Assembly (NCBI GenBank): GCA_903959905.1
Contig: CAJBYO010000053.1
Location: 24,657-88,656 of the forward strand
DNA from: an uncultured Bacteroidales bacterium
GTDB lineage: Bacteria > Bacteroidota > Bacteroidia > Bacteroidales > FEN-979
Direction: 5' to 3'
Length of the DNA stretch: 64,000 bases
The position numbers and the translations under genes were made by a program. Of the stretch, positions 45,518-56,203 are shown in pieces. How positions within the stretch are numbered: position 1 is the first letter of the stretch; every line of letters begins with the position of its first letter. The notes below the pieces were generated by a model. It saw nothing but the letters and a program-made list of their open reading frames with translations. It was not told where the DNA came from and did not search any database.

Positions 45518-45877
45518 ATGAAGAGCTTTCAAATTACATTATCAGGTAACACCCATGGCCGGGGAATCCGTTTCGGCGCCATGCATGCTGCATATAACCT
45601 CGGCATCAAAGGAACTGTTCAGTACAGCCTTGCCGGCGATATTATTATGGAAGCCGAAGGGGATGAAGGGCAACTGGATCAGTTCGTTGAATGGTGCAGG
45701 AACAGCTACGCATCACCCCCGGCTTTGTGCATCGCGATCCGGGAAGGTGAAGTTAAAGGTTATCAGTCATTCGACATACTGCATGTAGAACGGGGGAAAG
45801 ATCTACCCGATGCAGATTCGAAAACCTCTAACCCGGGGAAAGCTTTCCTGAATAAGATTTTCCATTTGTTTACATAA
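45518..45877 (+). CDS. Acylphosphatase-like protein with altered active site
   Basis: The protein is 119 residues; residues 1-90 follow the acylphosphatase fold. The phosphate loop usually VQGVGFR reads NTHGRGIRF with the catalytic Arg retained (R18). It is followed by the expected helix (AMHAAYNLGI) and GTVQYSLAGDIIMEAEGDEGQL. The Asn that orients the nucleophilic water (normally G-x-V-x-N) is replaced by Tyr36. Classical hydrolysis of acyl phosphates is therefore doubtful. The last ~28 residues are an extra tail. It is cytoplasmic, lies 54 bp upstream of the giant adhesin on the same strand and is divergent from the AraC regulator. Confidence 0.78.
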   Translation: MKSFQITLSGNTHGRGIRFGAMHAAYNLGIKGTVQYSLAGDIIMEAEGDEGQLDQFVEWCRNSYASPPALCIAIREGEVKGYQSFDILHVERGKDLPDADSKTSNPGKAFLNKIFHLFT

Positions 45878-45931
45878 GATTTTTCTGAATACGAACGCAT
45901 TTAAACCTCAAGCAAAATAAAACCCATCATC

Positions 45932-48900
45932 ATGAAAAACATCTTTACTTTTTCTCTCATGCTGGCACTCGTTGCCATTCTGTTTGTTCAAAATGCAAAG
46001 GCAGTTGGCGGTGTTACGGTAACCGGTTCAGGCGGCTCGGCCAATGCAACTTACGGCACATTGAAAGCCGCGTTTGACGCACTTAACCTGGTAACAACCC
46101 AGGCCGGCAACAACATTGTGATCACCATCTCGGCCAGCACGACCGAAACGGCCACTGCCCAGCTGAACCAGCCATCTGTTAGTTCATGGACTTCACTGGC
46201 CATATATCCGACAGTAACCGGGCTGACCGTCAGCACAGCTTTTTTAGGGCCACTTATTACATTAAATGGTGCCGATAACGTAACTATAGACGGGCGACTG
46301 AATGGTACCGGCTCTACAGTCGATCTCACACTTCTTAATTCAAATCAGAATGTGATTACCTTAAGGGTTGGGGCAACTTATAATACGATAAAGTATTGTA
46401 ACCTGAAAGGTTCGGATGCGAATAATTATCAAGAAGGAGTTATCCATTTTAAACCGTGGGGCGTAAACACTCCGAATAGTAACAATACCATTGAATACAA
46501 CAACATTACCAATGGCGGTACCAGACTTTTCTATGCAATTTCTTCCAATGGGATGGCAACATCCGTAAATGCTGCAAATACAATAAGATTCAATAATATT
46601 TATGATTGGGGCAATCCGGCGAATAATATCAATGGCATTTACTGTCAAAGTTATAATTCAGGCTGGACCATACAAGGCAATAGTTTTTATGAAACAACTT
46701 CGTTGAATGTTACTGCTACAACTTTTCCAGCTTTCACGTTTATAAATGTCCAAGGAAATGGAGGAAATTTTGTTATCAGCGGTAATTATATGGGAGGTAC
46801 AGCGCCAAATTGCGGAGGAACACCTTTGACTAAAAGCGGTGGTAACCGAATGGATTTGATTGGCATAGACGTAGAATATACCGGTACCGGCACAACAGAA
46901 ATTCAGGGAAATACCTTTCAGAATATCGCCTGGTCGAGTACAACATATTCGAGTATAAGGGGTATGATAATCGGTTGCACAGGCAATTCAAACATAGGCA
47001 CAACAACCGGTAATACCATTGGGGCTGCAACCGGAAATAATTCAATTGTATTGACAAATAGTGGGACATCGGGAGATTTTATGGGGTTGAGCTTATCATC
47101 ATCAGGAACTACAGATTGTGCGAACAATATCATAGGTGCAATTCAAACTGCCAATACAAACAGTTTAAACGGAAACAATTTTAGTGGCATTTATATTGGT
47201 GCATCAGCAACAACAAGCGTTCGCAACAACATCATCGGCAGTACAGATGCCGGAACCACCAACAGCATCAATGCAAGTTCTGCAAGTAGTAGTATTTTTC
47301 AGAGCGTTTTAGGAATAAATTCTTATCCCAGTGCTGGTACTGCTGTAACGATATCGGGTAATACCATTTCGAAGATGGTGAATGCACAAACAATCAATGG
47401 TGAAACTATAGGCATATCATTACCAGGTGGAACTAATACGGTTACGAACAATTCAATACACGATTTGGTTGTCGGCAATAGTTCGAATGAATATGCCAAC
47501 GCAGGTATTCGCTTAAGATTTGTGGCAACTACAGCCCAAACCATTACGGGTAATACCATTTACAATATTTCAAATCCCAATTCAGGTTTTACCAATAGTA
47601 TAAATGGTATTTACTATTCGGGTGGTACCATAGCCAGTACAGTATCCGGCAATTTTATACACAGTTTATCTGTAAATGCAGGCAGTAATGGTGCATCTTT
47701 ATATGGCATTAAAATAAATGGCGGTTCTACAACCTATTCAAATAATATCGTCAGCTTAGGTGGAAATACCAATACAATAATTTACGGTATTAATGAATCA
47801 GGGAGTGCAGGCAATAATAATAACCTGTATTTCAATACCGTTTATATAAGCGGTGCACCAACTTCCGGTTCATTTAAAAGTTATGCTCTGTATAGTAATA
47901 ATTATGGAAACACAAGAGATTTCAGGAATAACATTTTCTACAATGCACGTTCCAACAACGGGGCAACCGGAAAGCATTATGCCTTGTACCATAATAGCGG
48001 TGGCAGTACCGGCTTAACAGAGGATTATAACGATTACTATGTTTCCGGCACCAACGGGATGCTTGGATATAACTACGGTGACAAAAGCTCATTGGCAAGT
48101 CTGCAGTCTGCAACAGGACAGGATGCCAGCAGTTTAAATACAGATCCAGGTTTTGCAAGTGCTGGTGGCACAAATGCAGCAGATTATATTCCCGGAACCC
48201 TTCTGCCAGGGACACCCGTTGCAACCTTTACCACCGATTATTCCGGGTCAAGCAGGTCTGGAACTCCTACCATGGGAGCCTATGAGTTTCGGCGCATTAC
48301 CGTAACAGGTTCAACCGGTGCCAATAACGACTATACAACTTTAAAAGACGCTTTAACTGCTATTAATAACAATACTAATCAAAATGGTAATAATATCGTA
48401 ATTAAGATTAACCTCTCAACCACTGAGTCGGCCACAGCGAGTTTGACAGGACAGGCAACAAATAGCTGGGCTTCGCTTACTATTTATCCAACGGTAACCG
48501 GGCTGACCATCAGCGGCAACTTTGCAGGGCCCGTCATTACACTGGATGGTGCCGACAATGTGACCATTGATGGCCGGTTAAATGCTACGGGGGCTGCCAG
48601 TGACATGACCATCACCAGCTCCGCCGGGCAAGCCATTTACTTCCAGGCAGGGGCAAACTCCAACACCATCAAGTATTGCACGCTCAAAGGCTCCTTATCG
48701 AACGCTACTGCCGGCGGTATCATCCATTTTGCTGCAGGAACAGGCGGAAACAACAATAACATCATTGATTACAACAACATTACCAATGGCGGAACCCGGG
48801 TGTCCAATGCGGTATATGCGGTGGGTTCATCGGGAAATGTCAATTCGGGGAATATGATCAGGTACAATGCTTTTTACGACCACCTGAGCCCTTCGGCTTA

Positions 48901-51900
48901 CGGCGGCGCCATTAAAATCGACGATTATAATAGTGCATGGACCATTTCGGGCAACAGTTTTTACGAGACGACAACTTTTTCCCCGGTAAATATTTATGAA
49001 TATTCCTTCATCTGGATCCCGGGTACAACGGCAGCAGCCCGCGGAAACGGCTACACGGTGAGCGGGAATTATATCGGAGGGAAAGCTCCTCAATGCGGGG
49101 GATCAGCCTTGACCAAAGCATATACTTCAGCTGGCATGGAAAATATGGTGAATTGCATTTACATGAATGTGGGAACCGGCACGGCAAGCAATGTGTTAAA
49201 CAACACCATTCAAAATATCTCCTGGACCAATGGACCACTCCAGGGAAAGAATTTTTATGGTATCTATGTTGCCAACGGCGACGTAAACGTGGGTTCAACC
49301 GCCGGAACCGGCAATATCATCGGTTCCAACGACGGAACCGGATCCATCACCTTCAGCGGATCCACATCAAGTCAATCTTTCTATGGGATATACATCCAAT
49401 CGGCGAACACCGTGAACTGCAACTATAACAAGATCGGAACCATCACCACCGCTTCTGCCGATGCAACCAAGCCTGTTGAGCTGTTCGGCATATATCAGAA
49501 TTCAGCAGGAACCATCACCCTCAGTAACAACACCATTGGTAGTTCAAGCGGTGGCAGCAGCAGCCTGTTCGCCTCTTCGACGTCCACATCTTCTTTACAG
49601 AGAGTGGCAGGCATCTATTGTAATAATGCAGCCAGCTTAACAATTACGAATAATACCATTTGCGGGCTCAGTAATGCGGCAACAAGTTCGGTAAACCACC
49701 AAACAGCCGGAATTATTGCTGATGCCTGTATCAGTACTATTACAGGCAACACAATCAGCAACTTAACGGGCGCCAATAACAACACACAGTTAACCAACAT
49801 GGCCTCGGTAACGGGCATTAGCCTAAATGGGCCTTTTACGACTGGTGGACAAACGGTAACCGACAACACCATTTACAACCTGTCGAACAGCAACCCTTCT
49901 TTCGCAGGGAGGCTGACAGGGTTATACTTTGCCGGCAAAAATTTAAGTACAACCACTACCGACATTGTTTCCAAGAACTTTATCTATGGTTTTTCGCTTA
50001 GCGGGATAAGCAGCACTGCCGCCTCTTTTTGTGGAATTTGTACCGGCGGAGGTAAAACTATCTATTCCAACAATATCATCACACTGGGCGGAAACACCCC
50101 TACCACCGTTTATGGAATTTATAATTCAGGGAATAATGCAACCGAAAAACCTTACTTCTATTTCAATACAGTTTACCTCAGCGGCAGCCTTGCTTCCGGG
50201 GCGACAAATAAATCGTATGCATACTACTGCCCGTTAACCGGTACCCAAAGAAATATCAGGAACAATATTTTCGCGAATGCCCGGTCCACCGTGGGTGGTA
50301 CCAGTCTTCATTATGCGTTTAGTAGTCTTGATGGAAATTCTCAGGCCAACTATCTGACCCTCGATTATAACGATTACTATGTATCAGGCATTGGCGGCGT
50401 GCTGGGATATTGCGCTAATACAGATAAAACCATTTTACCGTTGGTAACGTCTGGAGATGACAACAGCGAAGCAATCAACCCGCTTTTTGCCAGTGCGGGG
50501 GGCACGGTTGCGGCCAATTACCTGCCATCGGCGGCATATCTGAGAGGTGTTACCGGCACCGGCATCAGCGAAGATTACGCAGGCACTGCGCGTACCTATA
50601 ACGCCATGGGGGCTTACGATTACAACATGGGACCCGGGAAGATTCACGTGGTTGCAACGGCAGGCACCACGCCAGGCGACTATAAAACGCTAATATCCGC
50701 ATTCGCGGCCATCAATGCAGGCACGCACCAGGGGGATATTACGATCACCATCAACGCCAGTACGCTGGAAACCGGGACCATCAACCTATACAGCACCCAG
50801 GTTTTAGGAACCGTAAATTACACGAGCATAACCATATATCCTACGGTTGCCGGGCTGAGTATAAGCGGAAATATTGCCGGTAACCTGCTCAACTTTAACG
50901 GCGGGGATAATGTAACCATTGATGGACGGGTTAACCAGTCAGGAGCGATGAGTTTAGAAATTAACAATACGAACACTGGAACAGGGGCATCTACCATCAC
51001 TTTTTATAATGACGCCCAAAATAATACCATTAAATACTGCACAATCAAGGGCTCAACTACCAAACCAGCCGGAGGGGTGGTTTCCTTTTTAACCACGGGC
51101 TTTTCAACCGGAAATACCGGAAATACCATCGCCTACTGTGATATTACAAATGCCGGTGGCAACAGGCCTGTTAATACCATTTACTCATCAGGAACCAATT
51201 TAAAATATAATAGTGGTAATATAATCAGAAAAAACCATTTCTATGATTTGGTAAATCTCAGCAATAACTCATCCACCATAAATTTAGCCGACTATAATAA
51301 TTCCTGGACGATTTCAGGGAATAGTTTTTATGAAAAAGCACCGTTGGGTGTAACTACGAGCATGTCGCATACTGTAATCAATATTACAAATACGAATTAT
51401 GCAGGAACGGGCTTTGATGTTAAAGACAACTATATCGGGGGCAGCGATTCCCTTTGCGGAGGCAGTGCCTGGACAAAAAACGGCGGAACGAATAATGCAT
51501 TCACAGGTATATACCTAAAAGCAGGTGTGGGAACGGCGAGCAGTGTTCAGAATAACACCATCAGGAACATCAATTATACTAACAACAGCTTTGCTTCCTG
51601 GTATGGAATTAATGTAACTGCCGGAGATGTGAATGTCGGCACGGTAACGGGCAACACGATCGGGGCATCCTCAGGAACAAACTCAATAGTACTTGAAGCA
51701 AGCACAGCCTCAACCGGTTCATTGTACGGCATATACATCATAAGTGCTGCGGCTACGGTAGACTGCCGGAATAATGTCATCGGGGCGATTACCACGATAA
51801 ACACGCCAAACACAAATGCTGTAAACATATATGGAATATACAAGCTTACCGTTTCAGGGACGACAACCATCAGCAATAACAGTGTTGGAAGCACCGATGC

Positions 51901-54900
51901 CGGTACCTCGAACAGCATCAATGCAAGTTCCCTTTCAAGTGGTGCAGCTCAATCCGTATGGGGTATCTATTCCCTGGGAACAGGGAATGTGACGATTTCC
52001 GGGAATACAGTTTCAAAATTAACCAACGGAACCACAAATTCAACGCCCGCTACTGCCGGGTTAATCAGAGGAATTATGACCTCCGGAGGTACAAATACGA
52101 TCACCAATAATACCGTCAGGGATATAACCATTGGCAATGCCAACACAGCAAGTCTTACTGCCAGTTCGCCAGTTTATGGCATTTATGTCGATGCTACTGC
52201 CGGCGCTCCAACAATAACAGGGAACACGATTTACAATATCTCAAATTCGTACGAAAGTTTTGCAGGTGTGGTTGCTGGTTTGTATGTTTCAACAGGCTAC
52301 CCAAGTACCCTCTCCGGCAATTTCATACATAGCCTGTCGGTTAGTGCCTCAAGCACAGCAGCCTCAATTTATGGTTTATACCTCGATGGAAGCAATACGG
52401 TATCAAACAACATCATTTCGCTCGGCGGCAACACGGCCACAACACTTTACGGGATATATGACCTGGGCACTACTGGTGGGCGTAATTCTAAGCTGTATTT
52501 CAACACCGTGTATATCGGCGGAACGCCGGCCAGCACAACGAATTTATCATTTGGTTTGTATAATTACGGAAACTTGACTACCCGTGATTACAGGAACAAT
52601 ATTTTCAGCAATACCCGTTCAACGGAAGGAAGTTCCAATTTGCATTATGCGATGAAAATAGTTACCCCCGCAGGGACAGGGACAATAACCTGTGGTTACA
52701 ATGATTATTATACGCCTGGTACAGGCGGAATTTTAGGGTATTACGGTGTTGATATAACATCGCTGCCGATCGTTACGGGCAAGGATGCCGGCAGCCTTAA
52801 CACCAATCCTTTCTTTGCAGGCGCCGGCGACCTGACCCCGGTCAGTTATAAGCCTGCCGCTGCCCTGACCGGCGTAAGTGGCACTGGTGTTCTTTACGAT
52901 TATGCAGGTGTTCTCAGGGGATCACTGCCTGTCACGGCATCACCGCTTAGTATGGGTGCATATGAGGTTATACCGGTACCGGTAATCACCCAGGCCGTTA
53001 CTTCCGTTGCCAACTTAACTGCCACAGGGAACGGTACGATTGCCTTTGCCGGAAGTTACACCAACCGTGGATGCATCGTTTACGAATATTCAAATTCGGA
53101 CAGAGTAATCGGTGAAGAGGGGGTTATGAATTTCGTTGAACCTGGCAGTTTTGGCACCGGCCCTTTCACGGCAGCCATCACCGGGTTATCGGGGGGCACC
53201 CGTTACAACGTAAGAGCGTACGCCACACTGGACCCCACTACAAGTTATGGTGAGAGAGTTGCTTTCTGGACTCTGGCAAATGTGCCTTCAGCACCTACAG
53301 TGAACAATGCAACTGCTTCTACGATAGATGTAGCGGTAAATGTAAACGGTAACCCGGCAGCGACAGAGTTCTGCATCAACGAAACCTCCACGGCAAATTA
53401 TGTGCAGGCCAACGGAACGCTGGGCGCAGGTGCTGTATGGCAAACTGCTTCTGCCTGGGGCACCAAAACCGTTATCAGTCTTGGAACAGGGAACACCTAT
53501 ACTTTCAAAGTGAAGGCCCGCAACGGAGATAATACTGAAACTGCCTACGGTCCTGTAGCAGCTGCCCAAACGGTCGCACAGTTTTATATCATAGAACGGG
53601 GTGATATCACCGAAGGCGTGGCAGGTACCGGTGGCAGGCGGCTATGCGTCGTGGATAAAAACGAGTATTATCAACCATATCTGAAGGCCGGTAAAGTTGC
53701 AGTCCATCAGTATAAGAATGGTATTCTTACCGATTGGGGAACCAATGGAACTTTTGTTACAGCGTTAAATGAAGGTGATATTGCAAGAGATCCTGCAAAC
53801 CAGGTCATTTATATTGCATTTATCAGCTCAGACAAGAGTAAAATATATACCTATAAGCGTGCAACAACCGATAGTGACTGGGTATTGGTTAACACGCTGG
53901 ATAATCCTGACGCTGTTGATTTGATGGGAAATACCGTGCGACTGACCTTTAATAATAACAGCGGTACCTTATTCCTGGGTTTTACTGAAATCACATCTAA
54001 AAAGGTATATCTGTATGAACTTGTTTCAGGAACCTGGACAGACAGAACCGGTTCGAGCAGCATGAGCTGCTATAACAGCGAGATTGAAATGGCAGCATAC
54101 GGAAATAAGGTGATTATAAGTACTGTAGCATTAATTAATAACCGCTACATATTACAGGTACATTCTTATGATTACAGTACGCAGGTTCTGACTAATTTAC
54201 CCGACTGGGACAATGGTAATGATTATTGGACCGTTAGGTGGGCAACCACTGCTTACAACGCATCAGCAAATGAATATGTATCATTTTTTGGTTCAGAAGA
54301 CGGATCTGATATAAAGCCTAAAGTATTAAGATCAGCAGGCGGGGCTGCCTGGGAAGACCTGTCTACCGGCCTGCCTGCAGTTAATCTGACAAATTCTGCC
54401 TGGGCCGCTTCCCTCGTTTACAACGAACTTACTGCGAAGTATTCCCTTTTCTATTCTGATGCATTGTGGACAGCTTTAAAAGGTTACAATTTGTCCGGAA
54501 CCACCTGGTCCGATATGACTGTACCAACTATGTATGCCAGAAATATATTCGCAACCACCAATTATAAGGATGTTTATTTTCTGGGACAGGACACTTACGA
54601 AACCCTTGTTGACATATATTCGATCATCGAAACCCCATTCCGGAAAACGATGAATATCTCGGCTGTACCTTCGACCACCAGTTGTCCCCTTACCTTCCCT
54701 GACAGGGGGGTCGGAAACAAGGTCGCGGTTTTCATTAAATCAGGGTCATACGTTGCACCGGTTACTGCCGACGCTACGACCTATACTGCCGATCCGGCCT
54801 TTGGAAGCGGCACACAGCTTGGCAGCTCAGGATGGTATTGCATTTACAATGGTGTGGGGCAGGCCGTCACTGTTACCGGACTTACAGCTGTCACCACCTA

Positions 54901-56032
54901 CCAGGTGCAGGCATTGGAATACAATGGAGATGAGGGAAGTACGAACACCCAGATGTACATCGGCAACGCCTCTGTTACCGGCAACCCCATTTCATGGGCA
55001 ACCCCATCTCTCACGGTCACCACGACTGCGATCACCTCCATTACGACCACCACTGCAGCCGGCGGAGGCAATGTAACAGGCTCAAGTGAAGCGGTAACAG
55101 CAAGAGGAATTGTGTGGAATACCAGTATAAACCCCAGCCTTTCATCTTTCCTCGGAAAAACGACGGATGGCACAGGGACGGGCATTTACACCTCCGCTCT
55201 CACCGGGCTGAATCCCAGCACTACCTATTATGTTAAGGCGTATGCCACAAATTCGCTGGGTACCGGCTACGGTGAGCAGGTTTCGTTTACTTCCAATGCT
55301 AACTGTACCAACCCCGCCAGCGGTGGTACCATCGCTGCAGCCCAGACCATCTGTGCCGGCTTTGCACCCGCTGCCTTTACCAGCAGCGTGCTTCCCAGCG
55401 GACATACCGGCACATTGGAATACAAATGGCAATCGTCGGTTACGAGTTCATCCGCAGATTTTACCGATATTGCTTCGAGCAATTCGGCCACTTATGCCCC
55501 CGGAATCTTAACGGCCACCACCTGGTACAAACGTCTTGCCAGGGTTACCTGCGCAGCCTGGACCGGAGCCGTTTCATCAAATGTGCTGGAGGTTACGGTG
55601 AACCAACCCTCGTTCGTGGGTGCGATTCATCATGTATCAGACCTGCAGGCAACCGGTCAAAACATCAAGTGGTATGCTGCAGCTACGGGAGGAACAGCGT
55701 TATTGACAACAGCTGTCCTGGCAAATGGAAATTATTATGCCAGCCAGACGGTGAACGCGTGCGAAAGCACTGACAGGGTTGAAGTTACCGTGGCCCTTGA
55801 TCCCACTCCCTGCGTGCCAACGGCCAGTACGCCGCAAACACCGGGTTCCGGAGCAACCGTAGCCAGTTTAACCACCCTGACGGGTCAAAACATCAGGTGG
55901 TATACGGTAGCAACGGGGGGATCCGCCCTGCTGCCTTCAGCCGTGCTGGTTTCGGGCACCTATTATGCCAGCCAGACGGTCAGCTGCACGGAAAGTTCAA
56001 CAAGAGTGGCTGTAACGGTGACGGTGCCGTAG
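45932..56032 (+). CDS. Giant secreted adhesin (3366 aa) with three ~780-aa beta-helix modules
   Basis: The signal peptide is MKNIFTFSLMLALVAILFVQ...AKA. Three tandem modules lie at about 25-785, 786-1565 and 1566-2345. Each opens with YxTLKxAFxAIN, TVTGLTISGN and NGADNVTIDGRLN, and runs through many N-rich rungs (NNTIGSSSG, ISGNTISKL, SNNIISLGGNT). Each closes with RNNIFxNARS, DYNDYYVSG and MGAYE, typical of right-handed parallel beta-helices. Next come an Fn3 (GGTRYNVRAYAT), a propeller-like region (about 2550-2900), another Fn3 (ARGIVWNTSINP) and two Ig-like modules (YYASQTVNACES, YYASQTVSCTES). No T9SS sorting domain is present, although two sibling genes carry the same modules with one. 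Base composition varies: the 46.4-48.3 kb part is visibly richer in A/T than 48.5-49.4 kb. Adhesion is inferred. Confidence 0.9.
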   Translation: MKNIFTFSLMLALVAILFVQNAKAVGGVTVTGSGGSANATYGTLKAAFDALNLVTTQAGNNIVITISASTTETATAQLNQPSVSSWTSLAIYPTVTGLTVSTAFLGPLITLNGADNVTIDGRLNGTGSTVDLTLLNSNQNVITLRVGATYNTIKYCNLKGSDANNYQEGVIHFKPWGVNTPNSNNTIEYNNITNGGTRLFYAISSNGMATSVNAANTIRFNNIYDWGNPANNINGIYCQSYNSGWTIQGNSFYETTSLNVTATTFPAFTFINVQGNGGNFVISGNYMGGTAPNCGGTPLTKSGGNRMDLIGIDVEYTGTGTTEIQGNTFQNIAWSSTTYSSIRGMIIGCTGNSNIGTTTGNTIGAATGNNSIVLTNSGTSGDFMGLSLSSSGTTDCANNIIGAIQTANTNSLNGNNFSGIYIGASATTSVRNNIIGSTDAGTTNSINASSASSSIFQSVLGINSYPSAGTAVTISGNTISKMVNAQTINGETIGISLPGGTNTVTNNSIHDLVVGNSSNEYANAGIRLRFVATTAQTITGNTIYNISNPNSGFTNSINGIYYSGGTIASTVSGNFIHSLSVNAGSNGASLYGIKINGGSTTYSNNIVSLGGNTNTIIYGINESGSAGNNNNLYFNTVYISGAPTSGSFKSYALYSNNYGNTRDFRNNIFYNARSNNGATGKHYALYHNSGGSTGLTEDYNDYYVSGTNGMLGYNYGDKSSLASLQSATGQDASSLNTDPGFASAGGTNAADYIPGTLLPGTPVATFTTDYSGSSRSGTPTMGAYEFRRITVTGSTGANNDYTTLKDALTAINNNTNQNGNNIVIKINLSTTESATASLTGQATNSWASLTIYPTVTGLTISGNFAGPVITLDGADNVTIDGRLNATGAASDMTITSSAGQAIYFQAGANSNTIKYCTLKGSLSNATAGGIIHFAAGTGGNNNNIIDYNNITNGGTRVSNAVYAVGSSGNVNSGNMIRYNAFYDHLSPSAYGGAIKIDDYNSAWTISGNSFYETTTFSPVNIYEYSFIWIPGTTAAARGNGYTVSGNYIGGKAPQCGGSALTKAYTSAGMENMVNCIYMNVGTGTASNVLNNTIQNISWTNGPLQGKNFYGIYVANGDVNVGSTAGTGNIIGSNDGTGSITFSGSTSSQSFYGIYIQSANTVNCNYNKIGTITTASADATKPVELFGIYQNSAGTITLSNNTIGSSSGGSSSLFASSTSTSSLQRVAGIYCNNAASLTITNNTICGLSNAATSSVNHQTAGIIADACISTITGNTISNLTGANNNTQLTNMASVTGISLNGPFTTGGQTVTDNTIYNLSNSNPSFAGRLTGLYFAGKNLSTTTTDIVSKNFIYGFSLSGISSTAASFCGICTGGGKTIYSNNIITLGGNTPTTVYGIYNSGNNATEKPYFYFNTVYLSGSLASGATNKSYAYYCPLTGTQRNIRNNIFANARSTVGGTSLHYAFSSLDGNSQANYLTLDYNDYYVSGIGGVLGYCANTDKTILPLVTSGDDNSEAINPLFASAGGTVAANYLPSAAYLRGVTGTGISEDYAGTARTYNAMGAYDYNMGPGKIHVVATAGTTPGDYKTLISAFAAINAGTHQGDITITINASTLETGTINLYSTQVLGTVNYTSITIYPTVAGLSISGNIAGNLLNFNGGDNVTIDGRVNQSGAMSLEINNTNTGTGASTITFYNDAQNNTIKYCTIKGSTTKPAGGVVSFLTTGFSTGNTGNTIAYCDITNAGGNRPVNTIYSSGTNLKYNSGNIIRKNHFYDLVNLSNNSSTINLADYNNSWTISGNSFYEKAPLGVTTSMSHTVINITNTNYAGTGFDVKDNYIGGSDSLCGGSAWTKNGGTNNAFTGIYLKAGVGTASSVQNNTIRNINYTNNSFASWYGINVTAGDVNVGTVTGNTIGASSGTNSIVLEASTASTGSLYGIYIISAAATVDCRNNVIGAITTINTPNTNAVNIYGIYKLTVSGTTTISNNSVGSTDAGTSNSINASSLSSGAAQSVWGIYSLGTGNVTISGNTVSKLTNGTTNSTPATAGLIRGIMTSGGTNTITNNTVRDITIGNANTASLTASSPVYGIYVDATAGAPTITGNTIYNISNSYESFAGVVAGLYVSTGYPSTLSGNFIHSLSVSASSTAASIYGLYLDGSNTVSNNIISLGGNTATTLYGIYDLGTTGGRNSKLYFNTVYIGGTPASTTNLSFGLYNYGNLTTRDYRNNIFSNTRSTEGSSNLHYAMKIVTPAGTGTITCGYNDYYTPGTGGILGYYGVDITSLPIVTGKDAGSLNTNPFFAGAGDLTPVSYKPAAALTGVSGTGVLYDYAGVLRGSLPVTASPLSMGAYEVIPVPVITQAVTSVANLTATGNGTIAFAGSYTNRGCIVYEYSNSDRVIGEEGVMNFVEPGSFGTGPFTAAITGLSGGTRYNVRAYATLDPTTSYGERVAFWTLANVPSAPTVNNATASTIDVAVNVNGNPAATEFCINETSTANYVQANGTLGAGAVWQTASAWGTKTVISLGTGNTYTFKVKARNGDNTETAYGPVAAAQTVAQFYIIERGDITEGVAGTGGRRLCVVDKNEYYQPYLKAGKVAVHQYKNGILTDWGTNGTFVTALNEGDIARDPANQVIYIAFISSDKSKIYTYKRATTDSDWVLVNTLDNPDAVDLMGNTVRLTFNNNSGTLFLGFTEITSKKVYLYELVSGTWTDRTGSSSMSCYNSEIEMAAYGNKVIISTVALINNRYILQVHSYDYSTQVLTNLPDWDNGNDYWTVRWATTAYNASANEYVSFFGSEDGSDIKPKVLRSAGGAAWEDLSTGLPAVNLTNSAWAASLVYNELTAKYSLFYSDALWTALKGYNLSGTTWSDMTVPTMYARNIFATTNYKDVYFLGQDTYETLVDIYSIIETPFRKTMNISAVPSTTSCPLTFPDRGVGNKVAVFIKSGSYVAPVTADATTYTADPAFGSGTQLGSSGWYCIYNGVGQAVTVTGLTAVTTYQVQALEYNGDEGSTNTQMYIGNASVTGNPISWATPSLTVTTTAITSITTTTAAGGGNVTGSSEAVTARGIVWNTSINPSLSSFLGKTTDGTGTGIYTSALTGLNPSTTYYVKAYATNSLGTGYGEQVSFTSNANCTNPASGGTIAAAQTICAGFAPAAFTSSVLPSGHTGTLEYKWQSSVTSSSADFTDIASSNSATYAPGILTATTWYKRLARVTCAAWTGAVSSNVLEVTVNQPSFVGAIHHVSDLQATGQNIKWYAAATGGTALLTTAVLANGNYYASQTVNACESTDRVEVTVALDPTPCVPTASTPQTPGSGATVASLTTLTGQNIRWYTVATGGSALLPSAVLVSGTYYASQTVSCTESSTRVAVTVTVP

Positions 56033-56074
56033 TTACTCTTTTCTTCCTGCAATATCGGGGGCACGAACTATACT

Positions 56075-56117
56075 GTATCAATCGGAATTTCTTCGGGGCA
56101 GAAATTCCGATTGATAC
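56075..56117. terminator. Bidirectional hairpin terminator
   Basis: A perfect 17-bp inverted repeat (GTATCAATCGGAATTTC and complement) with a 9-nt loop, followed by ATTTTAAT. It sits between the convergent adhesin and radical SAM genes. Confidence 0.85.
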
Positions 56118-56125
56118 ATTTTAAT

Positions 56126-56203
56126 CCGATTTTTCTTGACCGTCAACAAATTGAAATGATCATGCTGCTCCTGCAACGGCTGGTCAAACAGGGCGTTTTT
56201 ACC
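56126..56203. mobile_element. Shortened copy (A) of the 125-bp inverted-repeat element
   Basis: It matches the full copies from CCGATTTT to the right terminus (TGGTCAAACAGGGCGTTTTTACC in two blocks) but lacks the left end and 17 internal nt. Its right end supplies the TAA stop of the radical SAM gene. Confidence 0.65.
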
